64,000 nucleotides of DNA from Bacteroidaceae bacterium. GTDB lineage: Bacteria > Bacteroidota > Bacteroidia > Bacteroidales > Bacteroidaceae. The position numbers and the translations under genes are program-made. Of this stretch, positions 30,217-38,361 are shown in pieces. Below the pieces are notes generated by a model that worked only from the letters and a program-made list of their open reading frames with translations, did no database searches and was not told where the DNA came from. Every line of letters starts with the position of its first letter. Position 1 is the first letter of the stretch. The stretch lies in assembly GCA_024698925.1 (NCBI GenBank), contig JAILQO010000027.1, forward strand, positions 1 to 64,000, in the 5' to 3' direction.

Positions 30217-31347
30217 ATGCACACAAGACCAAATATACTTCTTATTTTATGTTTTTTGACGTGTCTCTTGATGACACCTTTCGCGCTTACGGCTCAGGAT
30301 ATTGTTATCGGAACATACAAGTTCCGAGATGGTGGTGTCTATGAGGGCGAGATGTTCCGTGGGAAGCCTTACGGAAAAGGTAAGACTACATTCAAAAATG
30401 GCGACACTTATGAAGGTGATTACGTCAAAGGAAAACGTGAGGGTAATGGCGTCTATACCTTTGCTGACGGCGAGCGTTATGAAGGAGAATGGTTCCAAGA
30501 CCAACAGCATGGTATGGGTACTTTCCTCTTTAAGAACAATAATAAATATGTGGGCTTGTGGTTCCGCGATTTCCAGCAGGGAAAAGGTGTCATGTATTAT
30601 TACAATGGCGATGTTTATGATGGCGATTGGATCTCTGATAAACGAGTCGGCCAAGGCACTTATACCTATGCCAGTGGTGATGCTTATACAGGTATGTGGA
30701 AGAACGACTTAAAAGATGGCCCAGGAACATTCACTTGGTCTAACGGCGCACGTTACACAGGACAATGGCATGAGGGCAAGATGAATGGGCAAGGTACTTA
30801 TAATTATGCCAATGGCGATTCCTACACCGGCGGCTTCCTGAATGACTCGCTACAGGGTAGGGGAATTTATACCTTCAGTAACGGGGATCGTTACGAAGGA
30901 ATGTACCAAAAGAGTCAGCGTGAAGGTGAAGGCATTTTTATCTATGCGAACGGCGATAAGTATATAGGGCAGTTCAAGGCTGGCATCAAGCATGGTACAG
31001 GCTCGTTTACAAGCACAGACGGAGCAAGCTATGTAGGCCAGTGGCGTAACGATAAAAAGGAAGGACGTGGTAAGTATGTATGGGGCAATGGTGATGTCTA
31101 TGATGGCGAATGGAAGGATGGCATGATGGATGGTGAAGGTATTCTTCGTCAGTCTGATGGTAGCAAATTCCGTGGGCAGTTTCGTCAAGGCATGAAAAAT
31201 GGAAAATGTGTCATGGAGACATCCGATGGTATCCGTTTTGAAGGCTCCTACAAGGATAATGAACGCGATGGAGATTTCGTAGAGAGGGATAAAAATGGCA
31301 ATGTGATTCGCCGAGGACACTACACACGTGGAGTCGTCGATAAGTAG
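30217..31347 (+). CDS. Secreted MORN-repeat protein (14 repeats)
   Basis: Starting at 'MHTRPNILLILCFLTCLLMT' the protein has 376 aa with a signal peptide cut near LTAQ. The mature part is almost entirely MORN repeats of 23 residues with the pattern GxxYxGxWxxGxxxGxGxYxxxNG; I count 14 in register. The charged C-terminus 'GHYTRGVVDK' ends it. MORN repeats form elongated beta-hairpin rods that mediate protein or lipid contacts. No enzymatic domain is attached, so it is probably a periplasmic or surface structural protein. An upstream TTG start is rejected because it overlaps the promoter. A terminator follows. Confidence 0.88.
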   Translation: MHTRPNILLILCFLTCLLMTPFALTAQDIVIGTYKFRDGGVYEGEMFRGKPYGKGKTTFKNGDTYEGDYVKGKREGNGVYTFADGERYEGEWFQDQQHGMGTFLFKNNNKYVGLWFRDFQQGKGVMYYYNGDVYDGDWISDKRVGQGTYTYASGDAYTGMWKNDLKDGPGTFTWSNGARYTGQWHEGKMNGQGTYNYANGDSYTGGFLNDSLQGRGIYTFSNGDRYEGMYQKSQREGEGIFIYANGDKYIGQFKAGIKHGTGSFTSTDGASYVGQWRNDKKEGRGKYVWGNGDVYDGEWKDGMMDGEGILRQSDGSKFRGQFRQGMKNGKCVMETSDGIRFEGSYKDNERDGDFVERDKNGNVIRRGHYTRGVVDK

Positions 31348-31380
31348 AAGATATTGTCTTTTGACCAAATAATTCTCTGA

Positions 31381-31417
31381 CAAAGGGGGCTTTTCGAGCC
31401 TCCTTTGGCCTTTTTCA
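31381..31417 (+). terminator. Intrinsic terminator after the MORN gene
   Basis: CAAAGGGGGC (31381-31390) pairs with GCCTCCTTTG (31398-31407) around TTTTCGA, followed by GCCTTTTTC. Confidence 0.75.
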
Positions 31418-31450
31418 TGCTTTTTTGTTTTTTTTATCAAAAAAAAGTAG

Positions 31451-31458
31451 TACTTTTG
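31451..31458 (+). promoter_or_regulatory. Promoter -7 box (TACTTTTG) of the YhcH-like gene
   Basis: TACTTTTG lies 26 bp before the start at 31484, after an A-rich tract. Confidence 0.6.
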
Positions 31459-31483
31459 CGCCCGAAATAAACATATCATTGCA

Positions 31484-31948
31484 ATGATCCTAGATGAACT
31501 GAAGGCGTTTAATCGCTATCTCGATTTGAATCCATTGTTTCCAGCAGTGGCCGAATTCTTGTCAAAAACAGATTTATCAACTCTTCCAACAGGAATCACA
31601 AAAATCCAAGGTGATGACCTCTTTGTGAACATTCAGGATGCTCCTGTTAAAACACGTACACAAGCGCGTTTTGAGACTCATCGTCGCATGATTGATATCC
31701 AGATTCCTATTAGCGCAGCAGAGGTGCATGGTTGGGCTCCTGCGAGCCAGCTGCCTGTTGCGCCTTATAATGCCGAGTCTGATATGACGCTTCATGATCC
31801 GGAGACTCCGAAAACACCTGTTGACATTGCAACAACTTATTTCACGCTGTGCCCAGGGCAGTTTGCCATCTATTTTCCAACCGATGGGCATGCGCCTGCC
31901 ATTACAGATACCCCCCTGCGTAAGGCCATCTTCAAGGTAAGGGTCTAA
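31484..31948 (+). CDS. YhcH/YjgK/YiaL family protein
   Basis: A 154-aa cupin-like DUF386 protein. 'ARFETHRRMIDIQIPISAAE' and 'FAIYFPTDGHAPAITDTPLR' match the family, including the conserved His residues that bind a metal. Members are linked to sialic acid or other sugar catabolism (E. coli YhcH and EbgC-like proteins) as possible anomerases. No sialic-acid genes are seen nearby; the next gene is glgB, 37 bp downstream. The exact reaction is not known. Confidence 0.88.
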   Translation: MILDELKAFNRYLDLNPLFPAVAEFLSKTDLSTLPTGITKIQGDDLFVNIQDAPVKTRTQARFETHRRMIDIQIPISAAEVHGWAPASQLPVAPYNAESDMTLHDPETPKTPVDIATTYFTLCPGQFAIYFPTDGHAPAITDTPLRKAIFKVRV

Positions 31949-31985
31949 CAATTCATATATATCAGAAAGATTTAAATACCTCATA

Positions 31986-34142
31986 ATGGCAAAGAAAGAA
32001 ACAACAAAGTCATCAACGGCTAAGACAAGCACCAAGAAGAGTGCGGCAAAAGCTAGTAAGACGACGAAAGCCGCAGCTTCTAAGAAAGCCGCAGACAAGA
32101 AAAAGGAAATAAATGCAGCTCCCAAGCAGTTGAAACTACTTCGCAACGATGAGTGGTTGCAGCCTTTTGCAGAAGCAATTGAAGGGCGTCACCAGCATGC
32201 TTTGGACAAGATCAACGAGCTTACGCAGGGTGGCAAACAGAAATTGGCAGATTTTGCTACGGGTTATCTTTATTATGGTCTTCATTATGAAGATAGAAAG
32301 TGGATTATCCGCGAGTGGGCTCCTAATGCGACGGAGATTTATGTCATTGGCGATTTCAACGATTGGAAAGAAGAGAAAGCTTATGCCATGAAGCGTATAG
32401 CCAAGAGTAATGGCAACTGGGAAATCAAGCTCCCGGCGCGTGCTATGAAACATGGCCAGCACTTCAAGCTTTCCGTGCATTGGGAAGGAGGACAGGGCGA
32501 GCGTATTCCTGCTTGGGCGTCACGCGTTGTTCAGGATGAGGAGACCAAAATCTTTTCTGCACAGGTCTGGGCACCAGAAGTCGCTTACGAATGGAAGAAC
32601 GAGAAGTTCCGCCCCAATACGTCCCCTCTGTTAATCTATGAGTGCCATATCGGTATGGCTCAGGATGCCGAGAAGGTGGGAACATATAATGAATTCCGCG
32701 AAAACGTGCTACCGCGTATTGCTAGGGATGGTTATAATTGCATTCAGATTATGGCTATTCAAGAACATCCCTATTATGGCAGTTTCGGTTACCACGTCAG
32801 TAGCTTCTTTGCTCCCAGTTCACGTTTCGGAACTCCTGAGGAATTGAAGGAACTGATTGACACGGCTCATGGTATGGGCATTGCTGTCATCATGGATATC
32901 GTTCACAGCCATGCTGTAAAGAATGAGAACGAAGGACTTGGCAACTTCGCCGGTGACCCCAACCAGTATTTCTATGCTGGCGGTCGTCGCGAACATCCAG
33001 CTTGGGACAGCCTGTGTTTCGACTACGGAAAGAACGAGGTTCTTCACTTCTTGCTTTCGAACTGCAAATATTGGCTTGAAGAGTTCAAATTCGATGGCTT
33101 CCGCTTTGATGGCGTGACCTCAATGCTTTATTATAGCCACGGCCTAGGTGAGGCTTTTGGTTCCTATGGTGACTATTATAATGGTCATGAGGACGACAAT
33201 GCAATTTGTTATCTCACGTTGGCTAATGAGGTCATACATCAGGTTAATTCCAAGGCAATCACTATAGCTGAGGAGGTTTCAGGTATGCCTGGTCTGGCTG
33301 TACCATTCAAGGATGGCGGTTATGGCTTTGATTATCGTATGGCCATGAATATCCCGGACTATTGGATTAAGACCATCAAAGAGGTTCGCGATGAGGATTG
33401 GAAGCCCAGCTCCATGTTCTGGGAGGTTAAGAATCGCCGTGCAGACGAGAAAACCATTAGTTACTGCGAGAGTCACGATCAGGCGCTCGTGGGTGATAAG
33501 ACCATCATCTTCCGTCTCATAGATAGTGACATGTATTGGCACTTCAAGAAGGGTGACGAGAACTATAATGTTGAACGCGGCATAGCTCTCCACAAGATGA
33601 TTCGATTGCTGACAGCAGCTTCCATCAATGGCGGTTACCTGAACTTTATGGGTAACGAATTCGGTCATCCCGAATGGATTGATTTCCCGCGTGAAGGTAA
33701 TGGCTGGAGTTACAAGTATGCACGCCGCCAGTGGAATCTCGTCGATAATCAGGAACTCTGCTACCACTATCTTGGTGACTTTGATAAGCAGATGTTGAAG
33801 ACAATCAAGTTGCAGAAAGATTTCCAGAAAACACCTGTTACAGAAATCTGGCATGATGATGGTGACCAGGTGTTGGCTTTCCAACGTGGTGAGTTGCTTT
33901 TTGTCTTCAATTTCTCCTACAATCGCAGCTATACTGGTTATGGTTTCCGTGTTCGCCAAGGTTCCTATTCCGTTCTTCTTAACACGGATGATATAGCCTT
34001 CGGTGGTCATGGCCTCAATGATGACAGCATGCGTCACTTCACCAACTATGATCCTATTCTTGCGCGCGAGAATAAAGGTTGGTTGAAGCTCTATCTCCCG
34101 GCTCGTTCGGCTGTTGTCCTCGCACGAGCCAAGGACGAATAA
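31986..34142 (+). CDS. glgB: 1,4-alpha-glucan (glycogen) branching enzyme
   Basis: A 718-aa GH13 enzyme that makes alpha-1,6 branches in glycogen. The first 45 or so residues are a Lys/Ala/Ser-rich tail ('KSSTAKTSTKKSAAKASKTT'), unusual for this enzyme. A CBM48 domain follows ('WIIREWAPNATEIYVIGDFN'). The catalytic barrel has 'IMDIVHSHAVKN', nucleophile Asp in 'GFRFDGVTSM', acid/base Glu in 'ITIAEEVSGMPG' and 'SYCESHDQALVGD'. It is closer to eukaryote-like branching enzymes (GH13_8) than to E. coli GlgB, the form common in Bacteroidales. The basic tail may hold the enzyme at anionic partners; that is speculation. Confidence 0.95.
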   Translation: MAKKETTKSSTAKTSTKKSAAKASKTTKAAASKKAADKKKEINAAPKQLKLLRNDEWLQPFAEAIEGRHQHALDKINELTQGGKQKLADFATGYLYYGLHYEDRKWIIREWAPNATEIYVIGDFNDWKEEKAYAMKRIAKSNGNWEIKLPARAMKHGQHFKLSVHWEGGQGERIPAWASRVVQDEETKIFSAQVWAPEVAYEWKNEKFRPNTSPLLIYECHIGMAQDAEKVGTYNEFRENVLPRIARDGYNCIQIMAIQEHPYYGSFGYHVSSFFAPSSRFGTPEELKELIDTAHGMGIAVIMDIVHSHAVKNENEGLGNFAGDPNQYFYAGGRREHPAWDSLCFDYGKNEVLHFLLSNCKYWLEEFKFDGFRFDGVTSMLYYSHGLGEAFGSYGDYYNGHEDDNAICYLTLANEVIHQVNSKAITIAEEVSGMPGLAVPFKDGGYGFDYRMAMNIPDYWIKTIKEVRDEDWKPSSMFWEVKNRRADEKTISYCESHDQALVGDKTIIFRLIDSDMYWHFKKGDENYNVERGIALHKMIRLLTAASINGGYLNFMGNEFGHPEWIDFPREGNGWSYKYARRQWNLVDNQELCYHYLGDFDKQMLKTIKLQKDFQKTPVTEIWHDDGDQVLAFQRGELLFVFNFSYNRSYTGYGFRVRQGSYSVLLNTDDIAFGGHGLNDDSMRHFTNYDPILARENKGWLKLYLPARSAVVLARAKDE

Positions 34143-34178
34143 TCTTTCAATCCCGCATACGTTTAGGGAATTTCCCAT

Positions 34179-34222
34179 GAGCCTTTAGGCGTTTTCCTCT
34201 CAGAGGATTCGCTTAAAGGCTC
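34179..34222. repeat. Long hairpin abutting the promoter at 34223
   Basis: GAGCCTTTA (34179-34187) pairs perfectly with TAAAGGCTC (34214-34222), and inside it GCG/CGC and CCTC/GAGG also pair. It ends exactly where the TATCTTTG box begins, occupying the -33 region. It may terminate glgB or act as an operator. Confidence 0.65.
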
Positions 34223-34230
34223 TATCTTTG
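34223..34230 (+). promoter_or_regulatory. Promoter -7 box (TATCTTTG) of the low-complexity protein gene
   Basis: TATCTTTG lies 47 bp before the start codon at 34277, directly after a long hairpin. Confidence 0.6.
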
Positions 34231-34276
34231 CACCATCAAAACAATACGATTGTGCAACTCTTAAACAATTACGGAT

Positions 34277-35227
34277 ATGAAAAAGATGATTTTCTCCCTG
34301 GTGTTGAGCTTTAGCTCCATCCTTTCTCTCTCAGCTATGGATTATGCCGAGGCACGCGAACACGCTCGCTTCCTGACGGACAAAATGGCTTACGAGTTGA
34401 ATCTAAATGATCAGCAGTATAATGACTGTTACGAGATTAACCTTGATTATCTGCTGAGCGTAGATACTGAATATGATCTTTATGGTGATTATTTGGCCTA
34501 TCGTAATGCTGATATTCGCCATATTCTTTATGACTGGCAGTATGCGCTCTTTACCGCTGCCGACTATTTCTTCCGTCCGCTGGCTTGGCTTAATGGTGCA
34601 TGGTATTATCCCATTTATCGTTACTATAGACCTGCTTTCTACTATTATTCTCTGCCCGCGGTGTTCCGCTCTTATCGTGGAGGTCACGGACGTCACTACT
34701 ACCACTCCGGTTTCTACATCTCACGACGTCCCCACCATTGGAACGGAGGCTTCCGCGGAATGGATCGTGGCGCTATTGTCCATCATTCATCTCCTAGTCA
34801 TCGTGGCATCACTCATCGTGGTGGATCAGGTGCCGTCTCTGGACATCGTAGTCCTGGTTATTCTTTCTCTCGCGGTGGTCGTTCGGGTAATCCAACTCAC
34901 TCCAATAATCCTGGTTACTCTATCTCGCGTGGTAGTAGCGCAATCAGCGGTCGCGGTACTCATGGCGACAATGGCAGAAGTTATGGTCACCCCAGTTCTA
35001 CGCGTTCTACGGTAGCAGCTCCCAGCAACCATTCTTCTCATGTGAGTAGCTCACGTTCCTCCCACATGGGTGCTTCCCGCCTCAACGTATCCCACTCCAG
35101 CGGTATGAGTAGCCACGGTAGTCGTGGTGGTAGCTTCGGTGGGGTTTCTCGAGGCGGTTCCATGGGGACCCGAGCAGGAGCCAGTGTTTCCCGAGGTGGC
35201 TCAGGAAGTTCTCGTGGCAGACGATAA
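34277..35227 (+). CDS. Secreted protein with Ser/Gly/Arg/His-rich low-complexity C-terminus
   Basis: A 316-aa protein with signal peptide 'MKKMIFSLVLSFSSILSLSA'. Residues of about 20-130 are a folded, acidic, Tyr-rich region ('YAEAREHARFLTDKMAYELN', 'YYPIYRYYRPAFYYYSLPAV'), while residues 130-316 are low-complexity RGG/SHSS-type repeats ending 'GSSRGRR'. Similar proteins occur widely in Bacteroidales without a known role. The N-terminal helix pattern 'LNLNDQQYNDCYEINLDYLL' recalls periplasmic Spy/CpxP-like helices, but this is weak. Function unknown. Confidence 0.75.
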   Translation: MKKMIFSLVLSFSSILSLSAMDYAEAREHARFLTDKMAYELNLNDQQYNDCYEINLDYLLSVDTEYDLYGDYLAYRNADIRHILYDWQYALFTAADYFFRPLAWLNGAWYYPIYRYYRPAFYYYSLPAVFRSYRGGHGRHYYHSGFYISRRPHHWNGGFRGMDRGAIVHHSSPSHRGITHRGGSGAVSGHRSPGYSFSRGGRSGNPTHSNNPGYSISRGSSAISGRGTHGDNGRSYGHPSSTRSTVAAPSNHSSHVSSSRSSHMGASRLNVSHSSGMSSHGSRGGSFGGVSRGGSMGTRAGASVSRGGSGSSRGRR

Positions 35228-35248
35228 GTAAATGGTGAATGAATATGA

Positions 35249-35755
35249 TTATATGATTTGTTGCCACACAACGGCATCTACAAATCCCTCTTCTGCACGT
35301 AACCAATCTTTTAAATATGCAGAAGGTTCAAAGGCCAGTCGCTCGAACAATCGGGAGGCTGGCTTGTTTGTTGTCGCAATCGTGGCGTACAACTGGTGAA
35401 TATGCAGGCTTCGAGCATAGTCCAGAAGTGACTGGACTGCACGCTCACCGATGTGTTTTTCTTGATGTTCCGGTAGAATCGCAAGACCGATTTCAGCACG
35501 TAGGTGCAAAGCATCGAAGTTAGTCAGATCTGCGAATCCCACAGCTTCTTCACCAAGCATGATAACCAGCCGCACCTGCCCGTCGGCAAAGATGTCGTTT
35601 TGGACCGAAGCGATATATTCTCGCAGCGCATAGCGAGAGTAGGGAACGGTACTGGCACTATAGCGCCAGAAGGATGGATCATTCTCGATGCGATAGGCTA
35701 ATTCCAAATCTTCGGGTTCCAAAGCGCGCAGGTGGATGTCAGGTGTAGATGTCAT
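35249..35755 (-). CDS. GNAT family N-acetyltransferase
   Basis: Starting at 'MTSTPDIHLRALEPEDLELA' the protein has 168 aa and the RimJ/SpeG-like GNAT layout: 'LRALEPEDLELAYRIENDPS' (strand 1 and helix 1), 'ADLTNFDALHLRAEIGLAIL' and the acetyl-CoA loop 'EHQEKHIGERAVQSLLDYAR', then 'LYATIATTNKPASRLFERLA'. SpeG-type spermidine acetyltransferase is one possible activity, which would fit the polyamine gene nspC in this genome, but the substrate is not shown. The start is 14 codons inside the ORF; it overlaps the glycosyltransferase end by 17 bp. Last gene of the recR operon. Confidence 0.85.
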   Translation of the reverse strand: MTSTPDIHLRALEPEDLELAYRIENDPSFWRYSASTVPYSRYALREYIASVQNDIFADGQVRLVIMLGEEAVGFADLTNFDALHLRAEIGLAILPEHQEKHIGERAVQSLLDYARSLHIHQLYATIATTNKPASRLFERLAFEPSAYLKDWLRAEEGFVDAVVWQQII

Positions 35756-36929
35756 TGGGCAGAATGAGTGTTTTGGTTTGAAGGTTGAAGGTGCCAATAC
35801 CGCTTCTATGCTTGGTACGTGCGTTGGCCATCAATTGCCAAAGAATCTGATAATAGGGCCTGCCGGTGGGCGTGACTTCAAAGCAGATGTAGGTGGCGTC
35901 TTCCGTTTTCTCTTCAATCGTGTTGATGCGGGATGCCTGAATGTTGGCGCGGTCGCAGATGGGTCTTAGGGCAACCCAAGCTTCTTCGCTGCCGATAAAG
36001 AGTAATTTTTCAATATAGGGCGCTTTCCGCTTCTGTAGCTTGGATATTCCTGTGATGTGTTTCAGGAAGCGCAGACTACGGTGTAACCATTTGCGCAGTA
36101 GACTCAATATGCCCATCGTCAATACTGCCAGTTCAACAAACAGCCATGCAAACCAATAGCGCTTAGCAAAATTCTTGCGGAAGAATATGAGCATTGCGTT
36201 GTAGAAATTATAGACATAGCGGAAACTTGTCTGTTGGGTGCTTTCGCCTTTATAGTGAAGCATCAGCGCCGGTGTGTACCAACATTCCCATCCGCCTTGT
36301 CCGATGCGGTAGCTCAAGTCTATGTCCTCGCCATACATGAAAAACGTCTCATCCAGCAGTCCCACCTGCTCAAGCGCCTCGCGACGCAACATCATGAAAG
36401 CTCCGGATATGGCATCGATCCGACCGTCTGCAAATTCTGGGAGATGTCCCATGTGATAGCGTGCAAAGCGTGGACTGCGTGGAAACAATCGACTCAGACC
36501 AATCACTTTGTAGAACGCGGTTGAAGGTGTGGGCAGTCCTCGACGGGATTCACGGGCGAAGGTACCATCGCGGTTAACCATGTGTATGCCGATAGCGCCA
36601 GCTTGTTGATGTTCCTCAAAAAAACGGATGCAATGTGTTAGCGTATCTTCGGCGATGAACGTATCTGGATTAAGTAGTAGAACCAATTCGCTTGTCGAAG
36701 CCTTGATAGCCTGATTGTTGGCTCGTGCAAAGCCCACATTGTCTTGATTTTCTATGACATGAACCTCGGGAAATAACAGGCGCACCATGGCTACAGAGTC
36801 GTCTGTTGACGCATTGTCAACGACCCAAGTCTCTACGTCCAACCCTTCCGCGCTTCTGCGGACAGAGTCTAGACACTGGCATAGGTAGTGTCTAACATTA
36901 TAATTGACAATGATGATGCTTAGCTTCAT
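35739..36929 (-). CDS. Glycosyltransferase family 2 protein, membrane-associated
   Basis: A 396-aa GT-A glycosyltransferase similar to rhamnosyltransferases of cell-surface polysaccharide synthesis. Seen: 'LSIIIVNYNVRHYLCQCLDS', nucleotide-binding 'WVVDNASTDDS', 'NVGFARANNQAIKASTSELV', DxD-like 'LLNPDTFI', acceptor region 'ISGAFMMLRREAL' and 'DETFFMYGEDIDLSYRIGQ'. A hydrophobic stretch near residue 255-280 and a basic region follow, so it sits on the inner membrane. The last 90 residues are a separate domain ('APYIEKLLFIGSEEAWVALR'), unusual for the family. It overlaps the upstream membrane-protein gene by 4 bp. Confidence 0.88.
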   Translation of the reverse strand: MKLSIIIVNYNVRHYLCQCLDSVRRSAEGLDVETWVVDNASTDDSVAMVRLLFPEVHVIENQDNVGFARANNQAIKASTSELVLLLNPDTFIAEDTLTHCIRFFEEHQQAGAIGIHMVNRDGTFARESRRGLPTPSTAFYKVIGLSRLFPRSPRFARYHMGHLPEFADGRIDAISGAFMMLRREALEQVGLLDETFFMYGEDIDLSYRIGQGGWECWYTPALMLHYKGESTQQTSFRYVYNFYNAMLIFFRKNFAKRYWFAWLFVELAVLTMGILSLLRKWLHRSLRFLKHITGISKLQKRKAPYIEKLLFIGSEEAWVALRPICDRANIQASRINTIEEKTEDATYICFEVTPTGRPYYQILWQLMANARTKHRSGIGTFNLQTKTLILPNDIYT

Positions 36930-37369
36930 GCCTCCTCTTGGTCATAGTTGAGCTCGCGCTCATAATTCATCTTATCAAATGATGGCCATACAAAAAGGTG
37001 TGCCACAACAATCATCAGCGCCATGTAGCCGAACTTAGGCTCACAACCGAGAAGGTAATAGGCCAGCGTGTTAAAGAGTAGGGGGCCTTCAAGTAGGGCG
37101 AGACGTATGTGGCTCCATGTCTGATAGGCTTTAGGGCTCTCTTTTATGGCGGCTTTGATGTGCTTGAAACTCATTAGCTTAAGAGCCAAGGGAATACAGA
37201 CGAGTAATAATCCTATTCCGCAGATGCCAAACCAATAGCTTGCCTCTTCATTACCAAAAAATAGCCCAGGCTCAAGTATGAGCATTTCGAATAGGAGTGC
37301 AATGATAATCGCGGTCGTAAGGTTCGCAAAATAGACACACCTTAATAATATAATAATATCTTTATCCAT
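36926..37369 (-). CDS. Small membrane protein of unknown function
   Basis: A 147-aa protein with four hydrophobic segments (about residues 13-35, 45-68, 90-106 and 112-128) and an acidic C-terminus 'NYERELNYDQEEA'. No family is recognised. It lies between recR (15-bp gap) and the glycosyltransferase (4-bp overlap), an arrangement that implies co-transcription and perhaps a role in the same envelope process as the glycosyltransferase. Confidence 0.78.
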   Translation of the reverse strand: MDKDIIILLRCVYFANLTTAIIIALLFEMLILEPGLFFGNEEASYWFGICGIGLLLVCIPLALKLMSFKHIKAAIKESPKAYQTWSHIRLALLEGPLLFNTLAYYLLGCEPKFGYMALMIVVAHLFVWPSFDKMNYERELNYDQEEA

Positions 37370-37384
37370 TTTCCTTCAAATATG

Positions 37385-37993
37385 CTATGCTTTAAAAGCT
37401 ACTCTATCCAAAATGCTCCTACCGAGTGTTGCCTCATCGGTATAATGCAACTGGTCGTTCTGTGCTACACCGCGAGCGATGGTCGTGATTTTCACATCCT
37501 TGCAGTCAGCCAGTTTGCGGTAGATATAGAAATCTGTCGTATCTCCTTCCATCGTAGGACTTAGTGCCAGAATCACTTCGTGTACAGTGCCTTTGCTGAC
37601 GCGTTCTACCAAGGACTGGATCTCCAGATCTTGAGGTCCTATGCCGTCCATTGGCGAGATGACGCCGCCCAGAACGTGATAGACACCGTTGTACTGCTGT
37701 GTGTTCTCTATGGCCATCACATCTTGCACGTCCTCCACAACACAGATGGTCGCATGATCGCGGTTGGGTGAGGCACAAATATGGCAGGTGTCTGCATCGC
37801 ACAAGTTATGGCATATCTGACAATAGCGCACATTTGTCACTAATTCATGCAGACTGTCGGCAAACGCTTCTACATCAGTTTTCTCGCGCCGCAGCAGGTG
37901 AAGCACCAGTCGCATCGCCGTCTTACGTCCGATGCCAGGCAGCCCCGCAAACTGACTTACGGCGCGTTCCAAGTATAGTGATGGTATTTCCAT
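37385..37993 (-). CDS. recR: Recombination mediator protein RecR
   Basis: A 202-aa protein starting '[20 protein letters not shown]', the normal RecR start. It has the helix-hairpin-helix segment, the zinc finger '[16 protein letters not shown]', the Toprim core '[16 protein letters not shown]' and the Walker-like 'TDFYIYRKL'. RecR works with RecO (and RecF) to load RecA on gapped DNA. The ORF-track start 95 codons upstream runs antisense through tRNA-Pro and is wrong. A TACCTTTG box ends only 9 bp before the ATG, so the message is nearly leaderless. Confidence 0.95.
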   Translation of the reverse strand: MEIPSLYLERAVSQFAGLPGIGRKTAMRLVLHLLRREKTDVEAFADSLHELVTNVRYCQICHNLCDADTCHICASPNRDHATICVVEDVQDVMAIENTQQYNGVYHVLGGVISPMDGIGPQDLEIQSLVERVSKGTVHEVILALSPTMEGDTTDFYIYRKLADCKDVKITTIARGVAQNDQLHYTDEATLGRSILDRVAFKA

Positions 37994-38001
37994 TTCGCCT
38001 G

Positions 38002-38009
38002 CAAAGGTA
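38002..38009 (-). promoter_or_regulatory. Promoter -7 box (TACCTTTG) of the recR operon
   Basis: CAAAGGTA on the plus strand; the box ends 9 bp before the recR ATG, leaving little or no 5' leader. Confidence 0.6.
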
Positions 38010-38094
38010 CGCCTTTTTCTTCGGAAAAAACAAAAAAAACAGCGCAAATCATAAAAAACTTGCATGAGAGGCATCTTGAATGACAAATTTTTAT

Positions 38095-38102
38095 TACCTT
38101 TG
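38095..38102 (+). promoter_or_regulatory. Promoter -7 box (TACCTTTG) of tRNA-Pro
   Basis: TACCTTTG lies 12 bp before the tRNA, and TTG about 18 bp further up is a plausible -33 element. Confidence 0.65.
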
Positions 38103-38113
38103 CAGCCGTTTTG

Positions 38114-38186
38114 CGGGGCGTAGCGCAGTTGGTAGCGCACCTGGTTTGGGACCAGGGGGTCGCGTGTTCGAGTCACGTCGCCCCGA
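38114..38186 (+). tRNA. tRNA-Pro (anticodon TGG)
   Basis: Acceptor CGGGGCG pairs with CGCCCCG, discriminator A. The anticodon arm is CCTGG-TTTGGGA-CCAGG and the T arm has GTTCGAGTC. CCA is not encoded. Confidence 0.95.
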
Positions 38187-38190
38187 CGCA

Positions 38191-38234
38191 ACGAGTAAGA
38201 GAATGTGTCTGGATGGATGCATTCTCTTACTCGT
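38191..38234 (+). terminator. Strong hairpin terminator after tRNA-Pro
   Basis: ACGAGTAAGAGAATG (38191-38205) pairs over 15 perfect base pairs with CATTCTCTTACTCGT (38220-38234), followed by TTATGTTTATTCTTG. Confidence 0.8.
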
Positions 38235-38361
38235 TTATGTTTATTCTTGTTCATTATGCAAAATGCAAAAGAATCCAAATTATTTGGTGGAAAGTAGGTA
38301 TTGTAAGAGAATTATAACTATTTTTGTGCGCAAAAAGTAATATTCATTGAACACAAACAGT

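Noticed and set aside
30217-31347. Repeat DNA in the MORN gene taken as a tandem-repeat locus
   Set aside because: The repeats are conserved as protein units; the DNA copies are well diverged and show no recent duplication.
37994-38278. 95-codon N-terminal extension of recR in the ORF track
   Set aside because: It runs through the recR promoter and antisense through tRNA-Pro; RecR proteins start at MEIPSLYL-like sequence.
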